64,000 nucleotides of DNA from Mycothermus thermophilus (taxonomy: Eukaryota > Ascomycota > Sordariomycetes > Sordariales > Chaetomiaceae): the NCBI GenBank assembly GCA_011316235.1, contig QQBE01000009.1, positions 186,001-250,000 of the forward strand. Direction: 5' to 3'. The notes beneath the pieces are model-generated. The model saw only the letters and a list, made by a program, of their open reading frames with translations, had not been told where the DNA came from and did no database searches. Both the position numbers and the translations under genes were made by a program. Positions 1 to 10,171 of the stretch are shown one piece after another (position 1 is the first letter of the stretch; every line of letters starts with the position of its first letter).

Positions 1-552
1 GTCTACGCTTCCCATCCCATCCCCGCCACCGGCGGCGGCTACGGTCGCGCCTATCACGACGACGACCTCAACGACCCGGACGCCATGCCGGGCCTGACCA
101 GCAGCCAGGACACCGTCTGCTCGAGCTTCTCCTTCCCTTCCACCCCGTCGAACAACAAGACGTCCGCAACCACCACTCGCAAGCGCGGCTTCAACCCCGA
201 CAACGACAACAACGACAACAGCGATTTCAGCGACGCAGACAGCATCGCGCTTCCTTACCGCGGCCCCGTCCGCAGCAACCGCGACTCCGCCGCCGCCAAC
301 GGGGTCGACGAACATGCGCGCGTGCTGGCGGTGCCGAGACGGTCCAACAACAACAACAACCGGTCGCCGCTTCATCACAAGGGCAGCAATGGTGGGTTGT
401 TTGCGCCCTCGTCGGTCGGCTCGTCGGCGTCAGGGGTGGAGAACGTCATGGTTGGAGGACGTAAGGTGGTGCTGGATGGGAATGACTTTGAGGAGGCGAG
501 TTTTCTGGACTATCGGAGTTTGGTGGGAGAGGGGGGGATGGATGTTGAGTGA
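1..552 (+). CDS. C-terminal fragment of an unknown protein (5' end outside window)
   Basis: An open frame enters from the left edge in frame 1 and ends at TGA 550-552, giving 183 residues of C-terminus. The fragment is low complexity, rich in Asn, Ser, Asp and Arg, with runs such as NNNNN and a basic patch TTTRKRGF. The last 40 residues (VMVGGRKVVLDGNDFEEASFLDYRSL, shown only in part here) look more ordered. The ATG at 85 is an internal Met, because the frame is open to the window start. I recognise no domain. Codon use is GC-rich at the start and drifts to T/G-rich near the stop. It converges on the Gemin2-like gene, 640 bp away. Confidence 0.7.
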   Translation, partial: VYASHPIPATGGGYGRAYHDDDLNDPDAMPGLTSSQDTVCSSFSFPSTPSNNKTSATTTRKRGFNPDNDNNDNSDFSDADSIALPYRGPVRSNRDSAAANGVDEHARVLAVPRRSNNNNNRSPLHHKGSNGGLFAPSSVGSSASGVENVMVGGRKVVLDGNDFEEASFLDYRSLVGEGGMDVE

Positions 553-1194
553 AGGATGGGCGAGAGTCTGCGAAAAAGGGGGTGTGGGTATTGTGAGGTG
601 TTTCCATGCCGTTTTTATCCTCATGGTGTTTACGGATGGCGTTTATGGGTACGGGCGTATCGGGTGGGTATGGTGCTGTTAGTGTTCGGTTATACCATCA
701 TCTCGGGGTTAGTCGGTTGGGTTTTGCGGATCGGTCAGCATGTGTTTTTCTTTCGGCTGGCATCATTGGAGAGTTTCTCAGGAAACACTCTTGACTTTTT
801 TTCCTGGTCAAAAACAGGGCTAGTCAGACAGATGGCCCCTGGGCGGGGCATGGTACGTTGAGAAAGTACCGTCCCCAAGTAGAATTACATGAACGCCTAA
901 AACCCATCGTGGGCACAGCAAATGAATTGAATCCGATATGTTCGATTACAAACTATCTGATGTATATGTCTATCCCTCGGCAATTTGTGTACGTACTACC
1001 CCCTACAGTTCAGTCCTGCATGTGTGCACGCCTCATCCACAGACGACGAGCCCGATGTGCAATTTTGGCCATCACTTACCACACAGACCTGTCTCTGAAC
1101 CTATGACTCACCACGACCACCTCACCTAAGTAGGCGCGCCGACCCAGGTCTCACTTTCGGCTCACCTCACCTGACCTCTCACCTCGCCTCACTT
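553..1194. other. Convergent intergenic region, 642 bp
   Basis: Both flanking genes end here, so it should hold two 3' ends. No gene is credible; small open frames have random composition. A CTCACCT-rich stretch lies at about 1105-1195 next to the Gemin2 stop, with one TGACTCA at about 1104. Confidence 0.6.
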
Positions 1195-2969
1195 TCACAA
1201 AGCAGCAGGGAACGGGTCTCGAAACTCCAACAAATCCCTCTGCCCGTAAAACTCCCCGGCGACGGTCAGGATCATGTTGAGCGTGGCCCGCATGTTCAGG
1301 CGCGCCCTTTCCTCGGCGGTCATGTTTGCGTTGGCAGTTCCGCCGTTGTGGCGGTGGTTTTCTTCCTGTTGTTGCTCCCAGACGGCTTCTGTGGGTGGGG
1401 AGGACGGCCCCTCCTCGAGCTGCGCGAGCAGGCGCGCCTTAGCCGCGGCGAGGTCGTCGGCGTCGTCATTAGCGGCGGCGGTGGATGATGCATTGGTCGG
1501 AGCGGTGTTGTTTGTGGGAGTATCCGTAGCAGCGGTAGCAGCAGCAGCAGCTGGGGCAGTGTCGTAGTCGTCGTCGGTGATTTCGCCTTCGTCGATGTCC
1601 ATGGCCATTTCGCCTCCTTCATCTTCCCCGTCGTCGTCGTCGTCTTTTGGCGGCGGAAAGGATGGGGCAGGAAACGAGGCTTCCTGAGCTGATGTCGAAT
1701 CATCGTGATCCGTGACCACCTTCCCAGCCGCACCATCCATGGTGTCCACAACGACAGCGGGAGCAGCGACAAGCGCAACAGACACCCCGGCGGCGTCGTC
1801 ATCCTCGACAATCACATCCCCAAGCTCCTCCTCCTCCTCCACAACCTCCCCCTCCAACACCTCCCCGCCCACCTCCACGTTCAACGCCTCCGCCTGCGCC
1901 AGGCTCACCATCATCAGCACCGCCCTCTTCCCCAGCTCCCTCACCCACCCGACCTCGGCATAATCCAGCTCCCCTCGATCCGGTAAGCGCGCAAGCAGCG
2001 CCCAGAGCCAGCGACTCGTGCGCTCGCGCAGCTCGCACCCGCGGCGGAGGAACTTGCCGCCCAGCAGCACGCGCAGCACGCGCAGGACGGCGTGGCGGTC
2101 CATGGATGCGACTTGGGCTGGAATGGGGTCGGTGTGGCGGAGGCGGCGCGACCAGACGCGGAATGTGGAGGAGCGCGGGCCGAAGGGCGGGACATAGGCG
2201 TCATGGTCGTCCGGGAGGGTGGCGATGGCTTCGGGTGGAGGGGTTTGGTGGAGGAGGTTGCGCAGCCGTTGGAAGCGGTCGGTGAGGGCTGCGTAATACG
2301 CCCGACGCAGGGCGGCGTTACGGAGGGCGATGCGGTCTGGGGATGAGTCATCGTCGTCGAGGAGGTCGTAGTCATCTGGCAGAGAGGAGGCGGAGGAGGG
2401 AGAAGAGGGAGCGGCGGTATAGGCGCCGTCGTGGTAGTAGCCGCGCGAGTCGCCGACGCCGTTGTCGTAGATGCTGCGGTCGATGTCGGCCGAGTCGGGA
2501 TCGGTGGGTTGGAGGTGGGGAGGCAGTTCGGGCCCGACCTTGGGGGCGACGAGAACGTTCGGGACACTGCTTGCTTCTTGTCTGTCATGCACTTACCATT
2601 AGCTTACCATGCCATTTTGGGATTTGGGCTGTGTGTTTGAGTCGCGAGTTCAAGGCCAGCTGGGGAGTTGGGAGGAATGGTTTTAGCAGCTGTTGGGCAA
2701 TGGTGGATGGAGTGGTACCAGAGGCTCAAGAGGGGAGCTTACCGAACAGCCCTGAGATAGGCAAGAGCATCAGTCTGTTCTTCGAATTCTAGGTCGTCGT
2801 CTTGAGGGACTGGATCATCGCCGTCGAGGCCTGGAAACGCAGCTCGCTGACCATAGGTCGGATCGGGTTTGGGGAGCTCGACAGGTTGCTCGCGACGCCG
2901 CTTGTTAGATGTTGATGGTGACTCGCCATAGTCATCGGCAGTGAGAACGTCGCGGTTTCGCTTGGCCAT
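1195..2969 (-). CDS. Gemin2/SIP1-family spliceosomal snRNP assembly protein
   Basis: Probable fungal Gemin2 (Brr1-like), a partner of SMN that helps load the Sm ring on U snRNAs. Two exons on the minus strand: 2969-2743 and 2581-1195, with intron 2742-2582 (GTAAGC...ACAG). The junction restores LRAVRQEASSVPNVLVAP, the family signature, with DPTYGQRAAFPGLD just before it. The product is about 537 residues. The N-terminus (MAKRNRD) is basic. A helical Gemin2 core spans about 140-255, including ELDYAEVGWVRELGKRAV. A long acidic, Ala/Thr-rich disordered insert covers about 255-440. The final helix NMRATLNMILTVAGEFYGQR closes the domain. The insert is longer than in animal Gemin2. Start is the first ATG of exon 1. 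The gene is divergent with aspartyl-tRNA synthetase. Confidence 0.85.
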
Positions 2970-3608
2970 GATGTCGTCTCTCTCGTCAATCGCGTTGGAT
3001 GACCGGGTTTGTTGTGGACGCGACGAGCAGACTGCAATGGAGTGGAGACGATTGAATCGCAGCTCTTTGAGCTCAAGGCAAATACCTGGTACTTAGCTCC
3101 AAGAGTTTATCGATAAGTGCGGGTACATTACTTTTAGTAAAAGCTCAAACCTATTGCTCGAGTTGCACCAGCCGAAGACCACTGCGTTCCAAGAGAAGAA
3201 CAGTTCACTTTTTCGTCTCGCCACTTTGGTGGCTTAATATTAGAATCTATTTATCATACTGGCGAGAGCATCCATGGACCAGACCATGTCGGAAATTTTG
3301 TATACTTAATTGAGACGAACCATGTGAAGGTTCAAGTCTCCTGATAGGGTTAGGGTTGCTCGGGTGATGATGCCGTGATCTGATACGGCGAGGCCGATAA
3401 GGAAGCATTGAAACATTGCCCCTCCATTGCCCCGCCGAAAAGATGTTGCATGTTCCTGAACACCTCATGAGTCAGGATCCAGGACACTTTGCGCCTCGCT
3501 TATAAGTACGCCGGCCCTGGGATTTCTGGCCAAGCGATCCTCAATCCAATTTCACCACTCCTCAATTTTCTTCCAATTAATCCATACACCTCCTCCTTAA
3601 TCAACACC
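2970..3608. promoter_or_regulatory. Divergent promoter region between Gemin2-like gene and dps1
   Basis: A 639 bp region shared by two divergent genes. On the dps1 side a TATA-like TATAAGTA lies at 3501-3508, about 100 bp before the ATG. A TGAGTCA (Cpc1/Gcn4-type) lies at 3468-3474. A pyrimidine-rich leader (CACTCCTCAATTTTCTTCC, about 3556-3575) precedes the start codon. Assignments come from sequence only. Confidence 0.45.
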
Positions 3609-5410
3609 ATGTCTGAACCCTCGAACCCGGCCCCTCCTCCCGTCGAAGCTCCGGCGGAGACTCCCGCCTCGGGATCGGCCCCGGCCGAGGGAACCATCTC
3701 CAAAAAGGCGGCCAAGAAGGCTGAGGCCAAGGCCAAGAAGGAGGCAGAGAAGGCCCGTCGCGCCGCTGAGGAGGCTGCAAAGAAGGCTGCCGCCGCGAAG
3801 GCTGCCGAAGCAGACGACCTCGCCCGCGACAACTACGGCCCCGAAACACACGAGACCAAGTTCTCGGACGATGCCATTGAGGTCAGCCTCAAGGACCTCG
3901 GCGAGGAGCATGTCGGCAAGAAGATCGAGCTGCGTGCCTGGATCCAAAACGCCCGCATGCAGGGCGCTAAGATGGCTTTCGTCGAGCTGCGCGAGGAGGG
4001 CACCTGGTCCATCCAGGGCGTCGTCAGCGCCAGCCCGGAGGGCACCCCCGTCAGCCGGCCCATGGTCAAGTGGATTGGCGCCATCAACCCAGAAAGCTTT
4101 GTCGTTGTCGAGGCCACCGTCGCGAAGCCCCTCGAGCCCGTCAAGAGCTGCCGCGTCTCCAACTACGAGCTGCACATCACCAAGTGTTTCCTCCATGCCG
4201 CCGCCCCGCCCGTCCTCGGCATGACCCTCGCCGCCGCGAACCGCCCTATCGCCAACTTCAGCGACGAGGAGCCTCCCGTCGAACAGGCCGTCGAGAAGCT
4301 CAGCGTCGAGGACAAGGGCGCCCCGGCCGCCATCCCCGCCGCTACCATGCTCACCCACCTCGACAACATCGTCATGCACAAGCGCTCGGCCGTGCAGCAG
4401 GCCATTGCCGACATCCGCGCCGAGATGAAGGAGCTGTACCGCTCATACCTCCGCTCTCACGGCTTCAAGGAGTTTGAGCCCCCATGCCTGATTGGTGCTG
4501 CTTCTGAGGGTGGTGCCAATGTGTTCCGTCTGCCTTACTTTGAGAAGGAGGCCTTCCTTGGTAAGCTGCTTCGATCCTATCAGCGTACGCTACCCCATTC
4601 TGACCCACAAAAGCCCAATCGCCTCAGTTCTACAAGCAGATCGAGATTGCTGGTGGCCGCAAGCGCGTATACAGCGCTGGCCCCGTGTTCCGTGCTGAGA
4701 ACTCCAACACCCCGAGGCACATGACCGAGTTCACCGGTCTCGATCTGGAGATGGAGATCAAGAAGGATTACCACGAGGTTTTGGACATTCTCGAGGGCGT
4801 CCTGCTTCACATGTTCCGCAACATCAAGGAGCGCTGCGCCCACGAGATCGCGCTTGTCCGCTCCGTCTACCCGTCGGAGGAATTCCTCCTCCCCGAACCC
4901 GGGAAGCCGACGGTCCGCCTGACCTTCGCCGAAGGCCAGAAGCTCCTTCGCGAGGAAGGCCCCGAGGAGTTCCGCAACGTCAGCGACGACGAGGATATGA
5001 GCACCCCGCAGGAGAAGGCGCTGGGCGCGCTCATCCGCAAGAAGTACGGCACCGACTTTTACGTGCTCGACAAGTTCCCCGAGTCGGCCCGTCCCTTCTA
5101 CGCCAAGGAGGACCCCGCCAACCCCAAGGTCACCAACGCCTACGACCTGTTCATGCGTGGCCAGGAGATCTGCTCCGGCGGTCAACGTATCCACGACCCC
5201 GTCGAGCTCGAGGCCAGGATCCGCAAGAAGGGCATCGACCCCAACAGCCCCGGCATCAAGGAGTATGTGGACATCTTCAGGCAGGCCGGTGTCCCCGCCC
5301 ACGGCGGTGGCGGTATTGGTCTGGATCGTGTTGTTGCTTGGTATCTTAACCTGCCGAGCGTCCATCTCGCGGCGTTCTACCCCAGGACGCCGAAGAGGCT
5401 GTTGCCGTAA
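3609..5410 (+). CDS. dps1: Cytosolic aspartyl-tRNA synthetase
   Basis: Charges tRNA-Asp with aspartate in the cytosol; class IIb synthetase. Exons 3609-4560 and 4614-5410, with a 53 nt intron whose removal restores AFLAQSPQFYKQ. The product is about 582 residues. Residues 1-75 form a Lys/Ala-rich helix (KKAAKKAEAKAKKEAEKARR) typical of eukaryotic AspRS and used for RNA binding. The OB-fold anticodon domain follows (VGKKIELRAWIQNARMQGAKMAFVELRE). The class II core has motif 2 (PVFRAENSNTPRHMTEFTG) and motif 3 (HGGGGIGLDRVV), with ending FYPRTPKRLLP. The ATG at 3609 is chosen because upstream in-frame sequence has no ATG and reads as leader. A TATA-like box and a TGAGTCA lie upstream. Confidence 0.96.
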
Positions 5411-6062
5411 GGGAGTATTGTCTGGGGATTTGAAAAGGGGTGATGGAGACCGCCGGGTTGGGATTGCGGTTTGCAGTTAGCGTGTTTGGTCAAAGGATTT
5501 CAATAGACTCTTGTTCTGTGTAATGGTGAAAGACTAAGTTCCTGGATGCTGCCTTTGTTGGTGCTATGTTTGGTAGAACATGTTGAGGGATCTTAGAGTC
5601 CAGGGATGTGTGATATCCCAACCATGTCATGGCTGACATAAATCAAACAAGGCTCTGGACATATACAACGTGCTGGTCAAACATGGGTTCTCCCTGTGTT
5701 TGGGTGAATAGGTAGGTACTTTGGTCTTTGCCAGGGCCGTATCATCGTGTTGTTTGTGCATCAGTCAATCCCAACCTTGCGCTCTACCTTCGATAGATAT
5801 CTCTCAAAGAATGATACACTTGGCGATAAGTCACGAGCCTCCAAACTGACAAATAAATGTGCATACTCTCTTCATCCTGCCTGTGTTAGACCTCACGATC
5901 AGCCGTACTCTCTTAACGTATTTGGTTTGTATATAAGAGCTCGACCCGCCCTTGACACTTGTGCCTCTGAAGTTTAATTACTATCTTAATACTAAGTCCT
6001 GTTTATAGACCGTATAAGAAGTTGTGACCATCGTCAGGCGTTCTGACTTCGTCGATAGGAAT
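5411..6062. other. Gene-free region downstream of dps1
   Basis: The 3' flank of dps1 followed by increasingly AT-rich DNA (5930-6030 is dominated by TTAAT, CTTAAT and TATAAG). The small open frame at 5747-5977 has no coding character. I see no RNA gene. Confidence 0.5.
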
Positions 6063-6838
6063 CTCGACCGGCTCAGTAAGATGCTCCCTGGCCTAACTTA
6101 CGAGGCCATCGTCGCCAGGCTCCAATGGTTCCCCCCAGGGATAGGGAAACGCCTCTGAGGCGACATCCATGATCCACGGCATCAACACCCTGTGCACGAT
6201 GTCCCCATTGGGGCGCATCGGACGCGTCACCAGCGAGCCGAAATGGTAAAATTGTTGTCCACGCTTGGTCATAAATAGCCAGGGTCCAGTGGCTATTTGA
6301 CGAGTTGATGGGGAATACCCACAAACGCCGGGATATTCAATCCCGGCGTCTTTCGGCGGGGATGCTGTTAAGTAATTGGGCCGATGAGGCGGTAATAGGG
6401 AAGTTGGGAATAAATGTATGCCGTCGGGTATCACCCACCGCGACCTTCAGCATATGTCCAAACTCGTCGGAGGCGAGCCAGTCCTTGTTCTCGATACGGC
6501 TTTGGAGCTTTAGGGCCGAGTAACAGATGTACTCGTCCCATTCCCGGGAGAGTTGGTGATTGTTGGCCTCCTCTTCGAGGCCCGGGAATGCTTTCCGGAG
6601 GAGCTCCTTCAATGAGCCAGAATGCGACCACAGTTCGCCCGCGTTGTCCAGCAGCGTCCTGCGAACTTCTTGCACGAGGCCAGTGCTAGGATACCTCAAG
6701 GGCGGCATGCTTGTCATCCATGGGAACATCATGGAATGGCCCGTCACGAGCGCGGGACTTTGGGCGACGAGTTTGTCAAAGTTACGGCGCTTCTCGGAGT
6801 TCAAGAGAGTCCCCGCGATAAGTAGAACTCTGTTATAT
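6063..6838 (-). pseudogene. Partial or degraded gene of unknown family
   Basis: Two protein-like segments on the minus strand overlap in different frames. The first runs from about 6838 to 6337 (VLLIAGTLLNSEKRRNFDKL ... HMLKVAVGDTRRHTF). The second is the lower part of the frame ending at 6093 (EYPGVCGYSPSTRQIATGPW ... RPNGDIVHRVLMPWIMDVA). Composition is protein-like, with Trp, Tyr and charged residues well mixed. No ATG opens the first segment; a TAACAG acceptor-like signal sits at its upstream edge, so 5' exons may be missing. The frame change near 6440-6370 is either a short unusual intron or a frameshift. A GTAAGT donor-like signal at 6099 could lead to a small last exon ending near 6004. 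AT-rich DNA upstream suggests decay, possibly by repeat-induced point mutation. Family not recognised. Confidence 0.45.
6325..6349. repeat. Perfect 10 bp inverted repeat with 5 nt loop
   Basis: Arms ACGCCGGGAT (6325-6334) and ATCCCGGCGT (6340-6349) flank the loop ATTCA. On the minus strand it overlaps the TGA that ends the upstream frame of the damaged gene. Confidence 0.8.
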
Positions 6839-6840
6839 CA

Positions 6841-8248
6841 TCTCCTTCTAGGCGAGAAATATTTGGAGTCTCGGTCGTCCTATGTTTTTTTTAGTATAAG
6901 AAAATTCTCGCTTCATGCTCAACTCAACCCTTACATCAGGTAAACAAAGCCGAGTAGCGCAAGACTTTAAGGTGTAGGTTTCCTATTGTTCTTCATAAAA
7001 TGTAGTCATCTCATCTCATATTTCTTTAACTCTATCTATCATCCTATCTCTGCGTTCTTAAGGGAGCAGTTCTTTAGTTTACTTCGTCTATATTTCTCCT
7101 TTAACTACTTTGTTCATTTCGTTATATTCTTACTCTCTTTTATAAAAGTCCTCTATTGTCATACTTAAACGTAGTGTTGATCGTCTCGTCTCGATGTTGG
7201 TTAGAGGAACTCGGGTGTTTTATATTTTTCTTTCAAGAAAACCTAATGTACTTCGTCTGACTATCCAGAGAGACCGGACGACGTTGTCCGTACGCTGGGT
7301 TTAGGTTTAGGTTTTGAGGTCAACGACAATGGATTTCAGACGAGAACCTTTATTTCTTTCCAGAAGGGTAGGTACACAGGTATTTATTCTCCTGAGACTT
7401 CCTGTTGCCATTCTTTCCCTCCTTCACTTTTTTCTCACTCCTTCACACACATTTTTTCTCGGGCCCTTCTTCCTACAATTTCTTCCCACACCTCTTCCAT
7501 TCCTAATCCTCACACCTCACTCACCAACTCTTTCCCTCACTCATCAACTCAACCATCAAGCGTTCATCAACAATCTTCCTCACATATCTACTCGACCTTG
7601 AACTTTCCATTACCTCTCTTCCTCACCCATTAACTCGTGGAGATCGACGTTCGCCGACTCTTTTCTTCACTTACAACCTCGCCGACCAAGCCGCCATCAA
7701 ACCTTTTCCTCCCTGCAAAGTCGCGGACGACCCCGGGGGGCCACAAGACAGCTTACTAATCCCGAGCAACGACTCGCGCTCCGGAGCAACAGATCGTGGA
7801 TAGCTCAGGTCGCGGATTCTGAGCAGCAACTCGTAGCAACTCGTGGATCTGGAACGAGAAGTCGCGGAGTCGCGGGGTCGCTGGGTCGCGGATATCTCAT
7901 GGGTCGATTCCTCGTCGACTTCCTATTCATTAACTCGGACATCAAAGTCGACTGTTTACCAACTCAGCCATCGACGGATACATTTGTGCATTCATCGAGT
8001 CACACATCTCCTTCTACTGCTACGTACTTCTCTTGGTATTTTCCTCTTCCCTCACATTCCAGCGATCTGATGTTTCCTGACTAACTTCTTGACTCCATGT
8101 CCAGCCGAGACGAAATTTCTTTCAACGTGCCGAGTGGTTGAGCCGAAGGGTTAAGCCCAGAAAGTCACCGTCCCGGCCGAAAAGGCAACAAAAGGTCAAC
8201 GAAGAAATATTTAGACCGACCCCCTGAGAATATTTACCAGCCTCCGCC
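6841..8248. other. AT-rich block then long pyrimidine-rich leader of the C4-finger gene
   Basis: Positions 6820-7200 are strongly AT-rich with many TA steps and no coding frame, as expected of RIP-altered or relic DNA. From about 7380 to 7640 the strand is CT-rich with TCACTC and CTTCC runs, like a fungal 5' leader or core promoter. A cluster of GTCGCGGA octamers lies at 7720-7892. I found no gene and no convincing tRNA. Confidence 0.45.
7861..7892. repeat. Tandem array of four GTCGCGGA-type octamers
   Basis: Four consecutive 8 bp units: GTCGCGGA (7861), GTCGCGGG (7869), GTCGCTGG (7877) and GTCGCGGA (7885). Isolated copies of the same octamer occur at 7720-7727 and 7809-7816. The array lies about 360 bp upstream of the ATG at 8249. 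Confidence 0.8.
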
Positions 8249-10171
8249 ATGCCGCCCAAGCCTGTCTACCCCGCGCGGCCCGCAGGACGCCCAAAGAGGA
8301 CTGAAAATGCACCAAGGCACATGTACGGTTTTTGCCCCAAGTGCGGGATCGGCTACCGGATTCGAAGCTGGAACAAGGTCAAGGGGGGGAATGGGCAAAG
8401 GAAGTACAAGTTTGTCTGCAGCCGGCAACGCGGCGACAAAGGCTGCGACTACATCGAGATGGTGGACTTCGACCCAGCTGATGACCCTCTCTACACCGCA
8501 TATACGGGAGATTCGGGGGACAACAACAACAACGGTGGCGATCATGCCGGAGAGGACGCAGATGATGACCCCGACTGGGGCACTCGTCGTCAAGGGACTG
8601 ACCGCCCCAGGGGGAATCAAGGTAATCCCAGGGCTCCCAGGCCGTCGCCAGCTTTGACCCACGCGAGGCCTGCAGAAATTCCGGGCAGCACAGGCAGAAC
8701 TGCGCGTCCTAGGGAGAATCGACGCAACCCTAACGCCGCCCGCCCTTCCCGAAGGACACTGCCCAGCAACCCGACCGAAGCAAGGCCTGCTCCAGCCGGC
8801 GCCGACGCAGGCAACGCTCTCCTGCCAGGAAATTCTGCAAACGCCCCTCAGAATTTCGGAAACGCTCCTCTGCCACATGCTCCCTGCCCCAACTGCTTTG
8901 CAGGACACCTAGTGAGGGAACCCAATCTATATGATCCCTCCAGGAGCCGCCTGGTCTGCCGCTACGGTGGCAGGAATAGCGTCACGGGGTGCGGGTATTC
9001 TTTGGACCTCGGTGAAGAGCAAAGGCCAGCCCCTGGGAACAACAGAGCGGACGATATTCCGTTTGCGCAACCCCGGCGTCGGACCGGTCCGGCGGTTCGT
9101 CCGGGTCGTCGTTCAGTTTCCGGTCTTGGCATTCCGGCATCCGGAAATGTGGGTCCCGACCCGGTCCGGCCCAGCCCGACCACCACTAGCGCCGCCGGAC
9201 AAGTCAGGGGAGAATATCCTACCTGGAGACTTTCCGAGAGCAGCCGAGGGGCGGATGCTGCTCAGGCCTCTCCGCCGAAGAACCCCGGCTCCATTATTCC
9301 TGCCAGCTTCGACCCCGTTCCTGCCCGCCATGACGGATACCGGACCGCCTCTCGTCCTGTCCAGACAGGTCCTACTTTCGGACCAAGAACTTATCCCGCC
9401 TTTCTCCACGGTTCTGAGGGCAACTTAGACCCATCTCACGCACGACGGGCGACAGCTTTGGGCAGCGACAACTGGACGACTCTCGACGCTGGCGGCACGG
9501 ACACAAATGTCGAAGTGGAGGACAACGAGACCGGAGAAAAAGTCAAAACAGAGGTTAAAACGGAGGGAAGCAATACAATGGCGACCCTTCCGCAGTGGCA
9601 GCGACGCCCTAGCTGCCCGACCCCACCGCCTCCTGTCGCCACGGAGGTTCAGGCAGAGCGAATTGTCGTTGATCTAATAGACGACGACGACGACACCTGG
9701 CTCTACCTGGACAGCCAGGGGAACAACATCCTCGAGATGCCCCTGGTCCTGGGTCGGCGCCCAGTCGCTCGCCCTGCTCCACCCTCCTTCGATCCGATCA
9801 CTGCCTCATCGTCCTCCGCGGCGGGCATCGCATCAGGGCCGTCACCCGTTATGTTCTCCCCCGCTCACGCGGTTCCTCTCAGACCGTCCCCGCGCCTGGC
9901 CCCGCAGCGGGCCTCTCCTGTCGCCGCCTCCGGAACCAGGCGCTCCGCTTCGTCGCCTTCCCCCGCCAACCCTCGCGAGGCGAAGAGAATTAAGACCGAG
10001 AACGCGTTGTCCGAGGAGAGCGAGCTGGGGCGGTTTGTCGACCCTGAGGCGGCTCGACCCAGGGCCCAGGCGCCGCAGCCTAGGCGGGTGAAGGTGAAAG
10101 AAGCCGGGGACTCGAATCCTTGGGGCAATAGGTCTGGATCTGGGTTTGTCAAGCGGGAGAGCGATGACTGA
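8249..10171 (+). CDS. Disordered protein with two N-terminal C4 zinc-finger-like modules
   Basis: A single-exon frame of 640 residues beginning at an ATG in GCCATGCCG context. Two four-cysteine modules are visible. The first is C29-x2-C32-x24-C57-x8-C66 (CPKCGIGYRIRSW ... FVCSRQRGDKGCDY). The second is C213-x2-C216-x20-C237-x10-C248 (CPNCFAGHLVREP ... LVCRYGGRNSVTGCGYSLDL). The spacing resembles topoisomerase-type or GRF-type C4 fingers, which bind single-stranded nucleic acid; that parallel is inference. The rest is Pro/Arg/Ser-rich and disordered, with repeated RPSPA-like phrases, an acidic stretch near 470-480 (VDLIDDDDDTW), and KTE/VKXE motifs (VKTEVKTEG, IKTENA, VKVKEAG, VKRESDD) that resemble sumoylation consensus sites. 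No catalytic domain is seen. It may be nuclear. The gene lies in a gene-poor zone. Confidence 0.7.
   Translation: MPPKPVYPARPAGRPKRTENAPRHMYGFCPKCGIGYRIRSWNKVKGGNGQRKYKFVCSRQRGDKGCDYIEMVDFDPADDPLYTAYTGDSGDNNNNGGDHAGEDADDDPDWGTRRQGTDRPRGNQGNPRAPRPSPALTHARPAEIPGSTGRTARPRENRRNPNAARPSRRTLPSNPTEARPAPAGADAGNALLPGNSANAPQNFGNAPLPHAPCPNCFAGHLVREPNLYDPSRSRLVCRYGGRNSVTGCGYSLDLGEEQRPAPGNNRADDIPFAQPRRRTGPAVRPGRRSVSGLGIPASGNVGPDPVRPSPTTTSAAGQVRGEYPTWRLSESSRGADAAQASPPKNPGSIIPASFDPVPARHDGYRTASRPVQTGPTFGPRTYPAFLHGSEGNLDPSHARRATALGSDNWTTLDAGGTDTNVEVEDNETGEKVKTEVKTEGSNTMATLPQWQRRPSCPTPPPPVATEVQAERIVVDLIDDDDDTWLYLDSQGNNILEMPLVLGRRPVARPAPPSFDPITASSSSAAGIASGPSPVMFSPAHAVPLRPSPRLAPQRASPVAASGTRRSASSPSPANPREAKRIKTENALSEESELGRFVDPEAARPRAQAPQPRRVKVKEAGDSNPWGNRSGSGFVKRESDD

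Noticed and set aside
3597..4379. 260-residue minus-strand frame opposite dps1
   Set aside because: Shadow frame caused by GC-rich third positions of the synthetase gene.
8125..8165. tRNA-like A box (GCCGAGTGGTTGAG)
   Set aside because: The nearest B-box-like GGTTAAGCCC is only about 20 nt away and deviates at key positions; no cloverleaf folds.
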